From assembly GCF_003573695.1 (NCBI RefSeq), contig NC_039360.1, positions 123,962,336 to 124,026,335 on the forward strand: a stretch of DNA of 64,000 nt, written 5' to 3'. A program made the position numbers and the translations under genes. The notes beneath the pieces were generated by a model. That model was given only the letters and a program-made list of their open reading frames with translations. It made no database searches and was not told the DNA's origin. Below are positions 32,866 to 44,577 of this stretch, piece after piece. The stretch's first letter is position 1. Each line of letters opens with the position of its first letter. The DNA is from Papaver somniferum (lineage: Eukaryota > Streptophyta > Magnoliopsida > Ranunculales > Papaveraceae).

Positions 32866-34383
32866 TGATAGACGCATATATGTGTCTATTTTGTTCTCAA
32901 TTCTCTGTATTGTTAGTACTTGTTTTCGTCCTTATTATGGTATTTTGCGTGTTTGTAGGTATTTTTTGGAAATAAATAATTTTGGAAAAATCGGCTCGAA
33001 AAATTATGCGGAGCATCCCTGGTGGAAATTTGTTATTCGGACTCTCATTTTGGTTAAGGGGCAACCCAATTACTAAGGGGCCCTCAGTTGGGCATTTGCT
33101 ATTTTCACTCCACAGACGGTTAGGGGGACACCCTTCTTCACGATTTGAAAATTCAAAATGGAGGGAAAGTTCATGCAGTTCACGGAAGAAATTTGGGTTC
33201 GATCTTGTGTGGGCTTTGAGCGAGATTCAATCACTGGATTTTGTTTTGATTGACCTGCTTGGGCTAAACAGGGATTGTATGGTTAATGGATTCGATCCAG
33301 TTGGGCTAGAACATCGAGTCTTGGTTAAACAGGGAAGAGAGATTATCACGGGATATTGGATGATACGTAACTGCATGGGAGAATATTTTCTTCTTTATTC
33401 AACAAGATTCGACCAATCAAGCCAGGATAAACAAGGAAATCCAGCTCAGAACAAACGTGTGAGAAGAGAACAGGAAAGTAGCTAACAAAAGACGCGTGAA
33501 AGGTGAACAGGGAAAGAAAATATTCCCGTGAAAATAAAAATCATTAAGGGAGAATTATTTGCATTTAACTCGGATTATCTCGGTGCTTTTGAGTATAAAT
33601 ATGTCTATGGGGTTGAATAGAAGGGCTGTCGAGAGTTTGGGGGCTTGAGGAGAGCTGAGGAGCAAGAAATCAAGATGAACAGCAAGCTTCTTGCTGCTGT
33701 TTGCTGTTGCTGATGAAGAACACCAAGAACACGAAGAACGGACCAGCTGCATCAGTCGTTTTTCCACAACAATAACGATTCACACTTCTGGGTCGTACAT
33801 CAGGCAGTCTTATTTTCCACAGCGTTTGCGACAGAGCGGCATCAGTCTTATTTTGTCACTGAGGGTCGTAGTTCTCTGGTTTTATTGTATTTCTCATATT
33901 CTCATCATTTGTAAATCATTTTTGAGCCATAATAAATTATTTTGAGAGCATTTTTACTATGATGAGTTAAACCCCAACACTGGGACGACGGAGGAGGTCG
34001 AGCTTCATACATGGGTAATTTTATTAATTCTTTTTTAAGACTTTTGCATTAAAAATTAATTGAAATATAATTTGATTAAATTGGGTGTTATTTGATTAGA
34101 TGGGTCATGCTTAGCTTAGGTGATTTGATGTTCCATGCTTAACACTTACAACCACTGTTTTGAGAATCTACTTTGGCAAAATAAGAGTCCATATATGTTT
34201 TGAGCGATTATTGTTGAGAATAAATCATTGAACCCTATGTTATGAAGATTGGCCGAATCATTAGTCCCATTACCTCTCTACCAATTTGTTAATATTTTTG
34301 TATATATATTTTTAAATCTAAAAATCCATTATCTTTACAAGTCCGAGCAACGAACTTTTACTACCACTTTCAAAAATACAACA
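32866..34383 (+). mobile_element. E3, solo LTR of an A-related family (1,518 bp)
   Basis: TGATAGACGC...AATACAACA flanked by ATTCC at 32861-32865 and 34384-34388. No primer site or interior. The first ~330 bp resemble the start of the A1 LTR read on the minus strand, including CTCCACAGACGG; the rest differs. It interrupts G3 protease. A 167-codon ORF at 32982-33485 lies inside the LTR and has no support as a gene. Confidence 0.85.
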
Positions 34384-34933
34384 ATTCCATATCCACCACG
34401 TATAGTGTCACGTGTGTTTCGATCTCTCCTAGTGGAATTCGTACCACTATTTCTCCTTTAGGTTTTGTTATGGATTTTCCAAAGCCATGAACAAGATATG
34501 TTGAACTGGACATTTCTTCATCTTTAAATCCCATTCCCCTGAACGCATGATAAAATATTATATCCACTGAACTTCCTGTATCGACTAAAGTTCTGTTCAA
34601 TATCCATTCTTCCATGGATTTTGTTATTATCCCCCTCTCTTTTCGCGTAATAGGCACTGTAATAACCAATGGAGATGTGTGGTTCAAATTTTCTTTTGGT
34701 ATTTCTGCCGCTATGAATGTGATTTTTTGCTTTTCCCAACCTTTCAAGGGTGATGTCTTTTCCACCGCCGTAACCTTCTTTCCTTCAAAATTTCGTTTAT
34801 GTATTCTTCCTTTGATGTTTTCATGGAATTCATTAACCATTGTTTTTGTTATCATATTACACTCTAATCTTTTGTCATCTTCATTGACTTTAATTATTTT
34901 TATTTTAACTGGTTCATTGATTTGTTTAATCAT
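34384..34933 (-). pseudogene. G3 leader peptide and protease N-terminal part (no gag)
   Basis: ATG 34933 is only 72 bp after the 5' LTR. The protein opens with MIKQINEP, a short basic/acidic linker, then EFHENIKGR. Next comes a segment matching the pre-protease part of G2 (TSPLKGWEKQKITFIAAEI versus ISPLEEWQKQIISFTAEEI in G2), and then LVDTGSSVDIIFYHAF with the catalytic Asp-Thr-Gly. No capsid domain and no zinc knuckle lie between primer site and protease. G1 has the same arrangement (47219-47418 plus 35476-35623), so this is an inherited layout of the subfamily. Confidence 0.8.
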
Positions 34934-34982
34934 TTTCTTGATTTAAACAATCTCAATCAACAATCTTCAACTTTCAATCTTA

Positions 34983-35002
34983 GTCCCTGTTTCTAGCGCC
35001 AT
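34983..35002 (-). other. G3 primer-binding site
   Basis: Minus strand TGGCGCTAGAAACAGGG, identical to the G2 site, 2 nt after the LTR. Confidence 0.75.
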
Positions 35003-35004
35003 TA

Positions 35005-35475
35005 TGTAGTTGCAGGAAATCCTACACTACACTCCTCACAAGATTTCATTAATATTGAACTCATTCTAGATTAACAATCTTAATTTTATTGATCAATCTT
35101 TGAACAATCTTACAAGAAAAGATAAAGGAATCAAGAATAACTACTGCTCTAGATTTTCTCTCTCCTATTTACTTGCTTCTCACTCCGAAAAAGATCTCTC
35201 CCTTTCCTTTACAACTGAACGACTATTTATAGGGAAGTACATAGTGGATGACAACTAATCTGTCCTTTATTTTCGAATATGGCTTGCGACATTCTCGCAA
35301 CTTTACAAATGTTAATCTCACAAATTCTCTAATTTTCGCAGGACCATCACATGTTCCTCATGATTTTAGCTGACGTCGTTTATTATGTCATTTCTGAAAT
35401 TATTCTGCGACACTGTTGTGTTGTGTTGTTGATAATTTCGCTGAGACATTATTGCTGCGAGATTCTGATCCTACA
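35005..35475 (-). repeat. G3 5' LTR (471 bp)
   Basis: TGTAGTTGCAGG...GATCCTACA. By eye about 88-90% identical to the G2 LTR and same length within 1 bp. Upper flank GTAAT. The matching 3' LTR is missing. Confidence 0.9.
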
Positions 35476-35623
35476 GTAATAACCAATGGAGATGTGTGGT
35501 TCAAATTTTCTTTTGGTATTTCTGCCGCCATGAATGTGATTTTTTGTTTTTCCCAATCTTTCAAGGGTGATGTCCTTTCTACCGCCATAACCTTCCTTCC
35601 TTCAAAATCTCGTTTATGTATCC
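35476..35623 (-). pseudogene. G1 leader/pre-protease fragment
   Basis: Matches G3 34650-34800 (TSPLKDWEKQKITF, PKENLNHTSPLVIT). Bounded by A1 (TATCC at 35619-35623) above and G3 (GTAAT at 35476) below. Together with 47219-47418 it shows that G1 also runs from leader to protease without gag. Confidence 0.8.
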
Positions 35624-37183
35624 TGATGTGATCTCAATAATGTTGTAGTAATAAGGTTCGTTGAGGCTTGTGAAAGCAATGGATTGTTAGACTTATAAAA
35701 CTTAAAAATAAAGAAAACTTATTACAAAATTGACTTTAAGATATGAGAAAATAACCAAGACACTGATTCCACTATTACACATGAATTAATGATGGTAAAT
35801 AATCCAAAACTCTAATTATCTTTTAAGTCCTTTATATCTTAACTCACTAATAATCAAGTAAATTCTCAAACATCAATTGTATCCTTTAAGCATAGATTAT
35901 CTAAACAAAGCATAACCTATCTAATTGAATCACAACTGATTAGGAAAATTACGCAAACAATTGTAAAACTCCGCAAAAGCAGTGATTGAGTGAATTATAA
36001 ATAAATATTAGAGAAAATAAAATAGTTACCAATTATTCATGCGTAAATAGCCTCCTCATTGCCTTGGTTGTAGGAGAATTAGCCGCTCATCATGTTGGAA
36101 ACACGCTCAAAAATCATTATTATTGCTCAAAGGGTGTTTACAAATGATGAAAATGGAGAAATAATTCAAAACCGGGTTTGTAACAATTGTATTTGTTACA
36201 AACCAAAAAAAAAAAACGATACAGAGGATGTGTCACTGTTACTGTTGCTCAAAGACCCACGACTCTGTGTTGCAAACGCTGTAGCAAATAAGTCTGCCTC
36301 TGATGTACGACCCTCGGCTGTGAGTCGTTGTTACTGTTGAAAACGACGGTCTTGAATGGTACGTTCTTCGTGTTCTTCAATGGCAGCAGCAGCAGGTCTC
36401 TCTGCAACTTGGTGTTTCGACTCTGTGGTGCTCTATTTCTCTCCCAAACTCTCTATATCGCGCTATGTGTCCCCCTCACAATATATATAGACTTCAGAAG
36501 CTCAAATACTCGACCATTACTCCATATAATTCCCGTATCTTCTCCATTGAATGGAAATATCTTCAACGGGATAATTTTCCTTTTTGATGTTATCACGTTG
36601 TTTCCTGGCCATATACACACTCCAACACGTTCGAAATATCTTCAGAAGGAGTCCAACTCACTCCAGATATACGCTAGACACAAGAAATCCCGTGAATATT
36701 TTTCCAGCGTGATGTGATCCCCTGTCTCCTTCTTGTGAGCTACCCAACCAAACTGGGCCTAAACCAACACCTTTACTATTCTTGTCTCGTCCATAGGAAC
36801 ATGTTCTACAAATCCAGCCCTTTAGTCTCACTGTAACATGCTCAAATCGCAAAACCTAATTACGGCAGCTCAAAGTTATTTTTCCCGCCAATTTCATCGT
36901 TCAAATGAGGAAGAAAGGGTTGCCCCCTATCCGTCTGTGGAGTGTAAATAGTAGCTGTCCAGTTAGAGTGCCCCTTATAAACTGAGGTGCCCCTTATCAA
37001 GGCATGTGAGTCCGAATAACACGTGTCCTCTGGGTGTCAAAATCAACTTTTCGAGCCGAATTTTCCAGAATTTTTATTTCCAAAAAATACCTACAAACAC
37101 ACAAAACACCATAATAAGGACGAAAACGAGTACTAACAATACGAAACAATGAGGACAAATTAGATACATAAATGCGTCTATCA
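35624..37183 (-). repeat. A1 3' LTR
   Basis: TGATGTGATCTC...GCGTCTATCA on the plus strand. Contains an 11-bp stem hairpin (36176-36186 with 36193-36203) beside an A-run, and a TATATATA box (minus) at 36481-36488. Confidence 0.9.
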
Positions 37184-38862
37184 TATCCTTCCTTTGATGT
37201 TTTCATGGAATTCATTAACTATTTTTTTTGTTATCATATTACACTCCAATCTTTTGTCATCTTCATTGACTCTAATCATTTTTCTTTGAACTGGTTCACT
37301 GATTTGTTTAATCACTTTCTTGATTTGAACAATCTCAACAACAATCTTCAACTTTCAATCTTCAGCCTCCCTATTTCTAGCGCCATTATGTAGTTGCAGG
37401 AAATCCTACACTACACCCCTCACAAGATTTCATTAACATTCAACTCATTTTAGATTTACAATCTTAATTGTATTGATAAATCTTTGAACAATCTTACAAG
37501 AAAAGATAAAGGAATCAAGAATAACCACTGCTCTAGATTTTCTCTCTCCTATTTACTTGCTTCTTACTCAGAAAAGATCTCACATTTTCCTTTACAACTG
37601 AATGGCTATTTATAAGGAATTACATAGTGGATGACAGCTAATCTGTCCTTTATTTTCGGATATGGCTTGCGATATTCTCGCAACCTTACAAATGTTAATC
37701 TCGCAAACTCTCTAATTTTCGCAGGACCATCACATTTTTCTCATGATTTAGCTGACGTCGTTTTTGTGTTGTTGATAATTTCGATGAGGCATTATTGCTG
37801 CGAGATTTTGATCCTACAACAATTCTAATGCGGAAACATAAAGTAAATGACACAGCAAGATTTTTTTAACAAGGAAACCGCAAATGCAGAAAAACTCTGG
37901 GACCTTGTCCAGATTGAATACTCCCAGGATTACGTCGCTACACAAAATTAAACCAACTTCGTATAGTTGAGACCAAACAACTAAACCTATAGTTCACCTA
38001 GTTCCGTCAGTATTCTCACGCCTCCGTCCTTTGAATAAGTCACGTACTTGGAACAATTCCTTTGGTTCGTATTCCAAACAGTAAAGGAACAAAAAATCTG
38101 TTTGGTATCAACTCTCTTCAACCAAGTGATGTGAGTTCGACAAAGGCTCTTCTGTTTATCTCAAATAAACTCCTTCGTCGGGTTCTTAGATATGTTTTAT
38201 GTTCAACTACCGAAGTAATTGTTAATATTTTGCAATCAATACTTTTAATCACAAAGAATTATATTGTTACCGATCTACACAACTAATCAATCCAATTTAC
38301 CACAAGGATAAACCGATTATAGTTGGATCCTATATACCGAAACAAGTATTGTGCGCACCAAAGATTATGAACCCCAAATCAGAAATCTTCAATATCTTCT
38401 TTGTCTTCAAATCTTCTTAGATCTTCAATAAACGCCTGCACACAACAACTTGAATCTCTTGTGATCAATCACGCACAGAACGGAGTCTGTTAACAATGGA
38501 TTATCACAAGATCGTCTTTAGCACTAATAAACAGTCTAAAGATCCCTGTCGAAACTTCGATCTAGTTTGAGTGAATCTTATATCATAAGAGAATATTCTC
38601 AAGCATAAACAAACTAGGTGCAATCAAAGTTCAACCACCCTTAGTCAATCAAATCAATATAAAAAACAAGATAAACCGCAATTATCTACTTTTCCACCAA
38701 CGATACTAATAGAGCTTCTCAATCCCAAAGAAGACTTTAAACTGAGTGGCCGTAAGAGATTTCGCATAATTAGGTTACTCCCCTCTCCGAATAGGCGGCT
38801 TCACCAGTAACAACACAACCGAGGAAGTTTGTTGTCACGAAAGATTGGTTTGCTAGAAATGC
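37184..38862 (-). repeat. Duplicate of the A1 5' flank: G1 leader, G1 LTR, part of C1 LTR
   Basis: Collinear with 47214-48930. It comprises TATCC plus G1 leader (37184-37371), a G-family primer site with one change, a G1-type LTR (37389-37818, 430 bp with a ~42-bp internal deletion), ACAAT (37819-37823), and C1 LTR sequence to about 38862. It shares variants with the C1 5' LTR that the C1 3' LTR lacks (GGATTACGTCGCTAC versus GGATTAAACCGCTAC), so it was copied from this locus. It ends exactly at a polypurine-like tract of A1. Confidence 0.85.
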
Positions 38863-38874
38863 CCCACCAAAGCA
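38863..38874 (-). other. A1 polypurine tract candidate
   Basis: Minus strand GCTTTGGTGGG, of the type that precedes Athila 3' LTRs. Here it is followed by the duplicated flank instead of TGATAG. A second similar word lies near 38893 (TTTGGTGGGGCAC). Confidence 0.5.
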
Positions 38875-39339
38875 AAGGTAACAACTTGAATCGTGTGCCC
38901 CACCAAATCACTTAAAAAATAAAAATAGAAGGATTAGGATTTAACGAGATATGGCGAAACTACCATGTTTTATTTTTAATTCTAACACATGAGCTCTGTG
39001 CTTTTATGAATAGACTCTTTAGATGTTTCCATCTAATCAAATTGGTTCCTCAACTCCTACAACCAAGATGTTCCCATACACTTAGATTGGCTAGTGACAA
39101 CCTTAATAAGCATAAATTTCTAGGCTATGGAGTTTATTTATTGCAACTAAAAGCTAAAAAGTTTATTCCCCACCCCCAAACTTAAATCTAACATTGTCCT
39201 CAATGTTTCTAATGAAACAGCAATACCAAAAAGTAAAGTAACACGAGGAATCAGTAAAGAGAGAAGTCGTAAAGATAGTACCTGGGTGAAAAGAGAAATC
39301 AAAATCTAATATACAACATGCAATCGCCTTGATGGTCAA
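38875..39339. other. A1 3' non-coding region
   Basis: AT-rich 465 bp after integrase. No env-like ORF and nothing else recognised. Confidence 0.5.
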
Positions 39340-40281
39340 TCAAGGGTAATCAGGGTCCTCCAGAGGGACCTCCTCAACATCACCTGTAGGAAAGGGCTCT
39401 AAAAAGGGTTTCAATCTCTGACCTTTAACCTTCGAATAACTACTAGCATCCGGAGTCTCAATTTCAACAGCTCCATGAGGAAAGACAGTGCGAACAATAA
39501 AAGGACCCGTCCACCGAGAACGTTTTTTCCCAGGGAAAAGATGCAAGAGGGTATCATACAGAAGAACTTTTTGACCTGGAGAAAATGACTTCTGTAAAAT
39601 ATTTCTATCATGTACAAGTTTCATTTTTTTCTTATACTCCTTCGCACTATCGTAAGCATCTATACGAATTTCGTCCAACTCATTGAGCTGGAGTTTCTTA
39701 TGGGCTCCTGCCTTGTCAAGTAAAAAATTTAGCTGCTTAACAGCCCAATAAGCTCTATGTTCTAACTCAAGAGGTAGATGACATTCCTTGCCATACACAA
39801 GCCGATAAGGCGACATTCCAATGGGGGTCTTAAACGTAGTACGGTAAGCCCATAAGGCATCAGTAAGCCTAGACGACCAGTCTTTCCGATTAGGATTAAC
39901 TGTTTTCTCTAATATACGTTTTATCTCCCTATTGGAAACCTCAACCTGACCACTAGTCTGAGAATGATACGGGGTAGCTACCTTGTGTGTAATACCATAT
40001 TTCTTCATCAGAAGCCTAAAAGTCCCATTACAAAAGTGCTACCCTCCATCACTAATTATAGATCGCGGTGTACCAAAACGTGTAAGTATATTATTTTTCA
40101 AGAACTCAATCACAACCCTATGGTCGTTGGTTTTACACGCAACCGCCTCAATCCACTTAGAGACATAGTCTACAGCGACAAGGATGTATAGGTTACCAAA
40201 AGAATTAGGAAACAGACCCATAAAGTCAATACCCCACACATCAAAGACCTCAATAATTAGAATCGGGTTCAAGGGCATCAT
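39340..40281 (-). pseudogene. A1 integrase core and C-terminal domain
   Basis: Core begins with [12 protein letters not shown] (first catalytic Asp, near 40230). A stop close to 40040 falls near IISDGG (second Asp region). The frame then stays the same to 39340, with [17 protein letters not shown] (catalytic Glu), [21 protein letters not shown] and a C-terminal [16 protein letters not shown], a GPY/F-like module. It is typical Athila integrase, with almost no damage beyond that stop. Confidence 0.85.
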
Positions 40282-40285
40282 GTTC

Positions 40286-40585
40286 CTACGGGAAAGGGTT
40301 CCTAATTTCTGGCAACGTTACTGTGTAAATATGGGAGTCTTTAAACAACGAAGGCCAATAGAATCCATACTGCAATATCTTAGCAGCAGTCTTCTTAGCA
40401 CTAAAGTGACCCCCACAAGCATGATCATGACAAAAGGAAATAATACTGGACTGGTCACTCTCAGGTATACATCTTCTAATAATCTGGTCTGGACAATACT
40501 TAAACAAATAAGGATCATCCCAAAAGAATTGCTTAACCTCGGCTAAAAACCTAGAACGATCTTGTTTACCCCAATGTTGGGGCAT
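40286..40585 (-). pseudogene. A1 integrase zinc-binding domain
   Basis: Includes WDDPYLFKYCPDQIIRRCI and the H-H pair (FCHDHACGGHFSAKKTA). The C-C pair is lost to a frame change near 40290 before the core. The 124 bp above (40586-40709) are the degraded RNase H-integrase linker. Confidence 0.75.
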
Positions 40586-40709
40586 TCAACCAGTAACAAG
40601 ATAGTTCACTATATTCGCATACCAAGGTGATTGGGTAACAAGGAAAAGTTGTTCATCAGGAAAGTTATCCCTTATAGGAAGGGAATCATCAGGGGAATCA
40701 ACATCTAGC

Positions 40710-41051
40710 CTAGACAAGTGGTCTGCTACTATATTTTTGGCACCCCTTTTGTCTCTCTGGGGAGAACTCTTGCAAGAAAAGTATCCACCTAATCAATCTA
40801 GGTTTCATATCCTTCTTAGACAAAAGATATTTCAAAGCAGCATGATCAGTATATATGACGATCTTAGAACCTAAGAGATGGGGTCTAAACTTGTCTAAGG
40901 CAAACACAATGGCTAACAGTTCCTTCTCGGTAGTGGTATAGTTCAACTGGGCATCATTCAGAGTTTTTCTAGCATAGTAAATCACATGAAGTAATTTTTT
41001 TTCTCGCTGACCTAGCACAACACCAATAGCATAATCTGAAGCATCACACAT
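40710..41051 (-). pseudogene. A1 RNase H
   Basis: Starts [15 protein letters not shown] (first catalytic Asp), then [19 protein letters not shown] (Glu) and [16 protein letters not shown] (Asp). Frame changes on both sides. Standard gypsy RNase H; no second archaeal-type domain, which separates A1 from the G family. Confidence 0.85.
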
Positions 41052-41086
41052 GATCTCAAAGGGTAAGTTCTAGTTGGGTGCCTGGA

Positions 41087-41992
41087 CTATGGTGCGGTAG
41101 TGAGTAAAGTCTTAATCTTCTCAAAAGCCTCTAAACAAGCATCATCAAAGACAAACTTAACATCTTTTGCAAGCAAATTGCAAAGAGGTCTATAAATCAA
41201 GCTAAAATCCTTAACGAATCGATGATAAAAACCTGCATGCCCTAAGAATGACCTAATATCTCTTACGGTTTTTGGGACCTGTAAAGTCTTGATAAGGTCA
41301 ACTTTGGCTTTATCTACCTCTATACCCTTAAAAGATACGATATGCCCTAAAACAATTCCTGATCGAACCATGAAATGACATTTCTCCCAATTAAGCACTA
41401 GATTCTTTTCCTTACACCTAGTCAACACTAATGACAAATGATGCAAGCACTCATCAAAAGACGAACCAAACACTGAAAAATCATCCATAAAGACCTCTAA
41501 AAACTTTTCTACCATATCGGAAAATATGCTCATCATGCAACGCTGAAAAGTCGCAGGGGCGTTACATAGCCCGAAAGGCATGCGTCTATACGCAAAAGTA
41601 CCAAAGGGACAGGTAAAAGTAGTTTTTTCTTGGTCTTCTGGGGCAATAATGATCTGATTGTAGCCTGAGTAGCCATCTAGAAAACAGTAATCACTATGTC
41701 CATCTAATCTCTCTAGCATTTGGTCGATAAAGGGAAGGGGAAAGTGGTCCTTTCTAGTGACCTTGTTCAATTTCCTATAGTCAATACAAACACGCATATC
41801 CGTGGTCACTCGGGTCGGGATTAACTCATTGTTATCATTCTGGACTACAGTAATACCAGATTTCTTGGGAACAACCTGAACGGTGCTGACCCACTTACTG
41901 TCTAAAATGGGGTAGATAATGCCTGCATCTAACAGCTTAAGAACCTCGGTTCGAACTACTTCTTTCATATTAGGGTTTAGTCTTCGTTGCAT
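41087..41992 (-). pseudogene. A1 reverse transcriptase (301 aa)
   Basis: Full-length RT in one open frame: LLDAGIIYPILDSKWVS, VCIDYRKLNKVTRKDHFPLP, FLDGYSGYNQI and MPFGLCNAPATFQRC. The catalytic motif is FMDDFSVFG, the FMDD variant seen in Athila elements. It ends in the thumb/connection with SFLGHAGFYHRF. A frameshift links it to protease just above 41992. It could be catalytically competent if the frames were joined. Confidence 0.85.
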
Positions 41993-41996
41993 CTCC

Positions 41997-43571
41997 CTAG
42001 AAGGTGGTAATGTATGCTATGGTCCACCCTAAAGCTTCCTTTTTGTTTTGAAGGACGGTCACTAGCCTGCTTTCCTGATCACTATCCAAGTCGGAAACAA
42101 CAATCACAGGTAAAGTCTCAGACGGGCCTAAAAACACATACTTCAGGGTATCTGGCAATGGTTTTAGGTCCAACTTAGGAGGCTCTTCTAACGAAGGAAC
42201 TAGGGTAGATTTAGAAACTGGTAGTGGTTCGAATTTAGGTTTCCATCTGTTACTAGTGTCTAACAAAGGGGTTGAATCTAACAAAGCATTCACCTCATTA
42301 ATCACATTATCATCATAGAAATCAATCCCAAAGTGAGCTAGGCATTTCTCTAATGGATCTTCTAACAAAGTGTTTGGTAATGACTCCTCAACTATTGTTC
42401 CTATCATGTTTACCTCTTCTATGCTCGAGTCATCTAGTTCAGAGGGTAACTTACTAATATGAAAGACGTTCAGCTCAATAGTCATATTACTAAAAGACAA
42501 GTTCATAATACTAGTTCGACAATTAATGATCACATTGGATGTTTCTAAAAATGGGCGACCTAATATCACTGGTATCTGGTTCTCTGGGTCAAGGACAGGT
42601 TGGGTATCTAGGATAAAAAAATCCACTGGATAAATAAACTTGTCGACCTCAATAAGAACATCCTCGATCATACCACGAGGAATTTTAACGGACCTATCAG
42701 CTAACTGAAGTGTCATCTGGGTAGGTTTCATATCACCAAGTCCTAGCTTAAGGTACACATGGTATGGAAGTAAATTCACACTGGCTCCTAAGTTAAGCAA
42801 AGCTTTCTCAACACGGTATTTACCTATTGTGCAAGAAATAGTAGGGGACCCTGGGTCTTTATACATAGGAGTAGTGGTATTCTGAATAATGGAACTCACG
42901 TGACTAGATAGGAAGGATTTCTTCTGAACACTAAGTTTTCGCTTTCGCGTACACAAATCCTTCAGAAACTTAGCATAATCGGGAATCTGCTTAATCGCAT
43001 CCAACAATGGTAGGTTGATATTAACCTGCTTAAAAACCTCCAATACATTATTAAAGTTCGACTCACTCTTAGTTGGAACTAGCAGCTGGGGAAACGGGGC
43101 TCTGGGAATAAAGCCGGGCTCAGCAGGACCCTCATTGGTCTCTTTAGAGACTCTATCAGTCTCCTCATTTTCTGGCTCAGAAGGGTGAACTACAACATGT
43201 TCACTATCAGGCATGGCAACCTTATTGTCAACTTTCTTTCTACTCCTAAGTGTTGTAATAGAGTTCACATGATTGTACGATTTCTCTTCTTTAGGATTGG
43301 GTTGAGTTTGACTAGGAAACTTACCCTTTTCCCTCAAAGATTCATTTATCTGACTAACCTGGTTTTTTAACTCAGAAATAGCTTGGGAGTTAGCATAACC
43401 TATATTTTTACTTTCTTCTATCCCTTGAGCAACCATTAGGTTGATCTTATCAGAGTTTTTAATAAACGAGGCTAGAGTGTCTTCTAAACTTGTGATCTTT
43501 TTATCCGAAGGGTTCTCAAACCTAGCGTTGTAATAGACAGCATGGGATTGTTCTTCAGATCTACTCCACAA
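41997..43571 (-). pseudogene. A1 gag C-terminal part and protease, catalytic Asp lost
   Basis: 524-codon open frame. The N-terminal ~170 residues are gag C-terminus, with helices and a charged linker. The retropepsin lies around residues 250-370, with LLNLGASVNLLPYHVY and IPVILGRPFLETS. In Athila proteases the active site is D-L-G-A-S; here it is N-L-G-A-S (AAC), a one-base change from Asp. The C-terminal part is the linker to RT. Confidence 0.8.
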
Positions 43572-44577
43572 CTAGAGACTTGAGCGGCTCTAATCCTATC
43601 ATCAGGTTCAACAAGAGACCTATATTTAGGCTGATTCAATTCCAAAGCTTCTAACCTTCTAGACAAAGCAGCAAACTTAGCATCTGAGTCGAAGCTTGTA
43701 TCTACCACATTGGTGCTACTTCTATTGACCAAGAGTCTTTTAGGGGGTTCAACACAAGACTCTCACTGTTGGGATTTTTCAGCAATAGATCCTAAGAAGG
43801 TAAAAGCATCATCATCATTTTTACTGGTGAATTCACCAGCGCACATAGACTCGACCATGGATTCGGTCGAATAGTCTAAACCATTATAAATAATATCTAC
43901 AAGTTTCATCTTATCAAATCCATCGTGAGGACAATGGGATAGGAGATCATTGAATCTCTCTAAAAACCTATAAGAGACTCTCCCTCTTGTTGGACACTAG
44001 CACTAATTTTCTTCCTAACAGCTGCAGTTTTATGCTTAGGGTAGAACTTCATATAGAAAGCATCAACAAGTTCCTGCCATGTTTCAATAGACTCAGGTGG
44101 TAGGTTGTTCAGCCAGGTCTTGGATTTATATCTCAAGGAAAAGGGAAACATCTTAATTTTCAAAACTTCATTAGTGAGGTCTTTTATTCTGACTGTCCCA
44201 CAGATTTCCTCAAAGTCCCTAATATGAAAATAAGGGTTCTAATCATCTTTTCCTAAGAACATAGTGATCATTTGAAGAATACTAGGTTTTATCTCGAAAT
44301 TAGCCGTACTGGCTGGCAATTTAATGCACGAAGCTCGGTTGGTCCTAGTTGGGAACATGTAATATTTCAAATTTGTCGTCGTTGGCACAGCTGAAGTACT
44401 AGGGGTACTTTCCTCACTAAGAGACAAATTCTCAAAACTGAAGTTTCCAAAAACGGGGCTCTCAAAAGAAGAGTCTTCGAGCTCCCCGCCTTCACAAGAA
44501 GAACTACTAGGTTTATCACTAATCAAACGACCTAGAGTGTTTCTTTTCCAAGCCTGCTCTCGAATAACCTCGGGCAT
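43484..44577 (-). pseudogene. A1 gag N-terminal and capsid part, frameshifted
   Basis: Pieces at 44239-44577 (start MPEVIREQAW), 43960-44163 (KTWLNNLPPESIETWQELVD and FYPKHKTAAVRKKI, the retrotransposon gag/capsid domain) and 43484-43732, in differing frames. It would form the particle shell. No CCHC knuckle is seen, as is usual in Athila. Confidence 0.75.

Larger units (their letters stand above)
29140..35475 (-). mobile_element. G3, truncated Tat-type gypsy element (gag-less, with pol)
   Basis: Same family and orientation as G1. It has a 5' LTR (35005-35475), primer site, short leader, protease (split by E3), RT, two RNase H domains and integrase, and stops abruptly at about 29140 without 3' region or 3' LTR. 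The upper flank is GTAAT (35476-35480) inside the G1 leader/protease region. The lower flank is G1 protease-RT linker. Best explained as insertion into G1, then a deletion that removed the G3 3' end and part of G1. Confidence 0.8.

Noticed and set aside
32982..33485. 167-codon plus-strand ORF
   Set aside because: Lies wholly inside solo LTR E3, has no recognisable domain and no counterpart in the related A1 LTR.
36328..36717. 129-codon ORF, repeated at 46343-46744
   Set aside because: Both copies lie in the A1 LTR pair; frame kept only because the LTRs are similar; no domain.
38875..39339. Env-like gene of A1
   Set aside because: Only 465 bp after integrase with no ORF or membrane-type segment.
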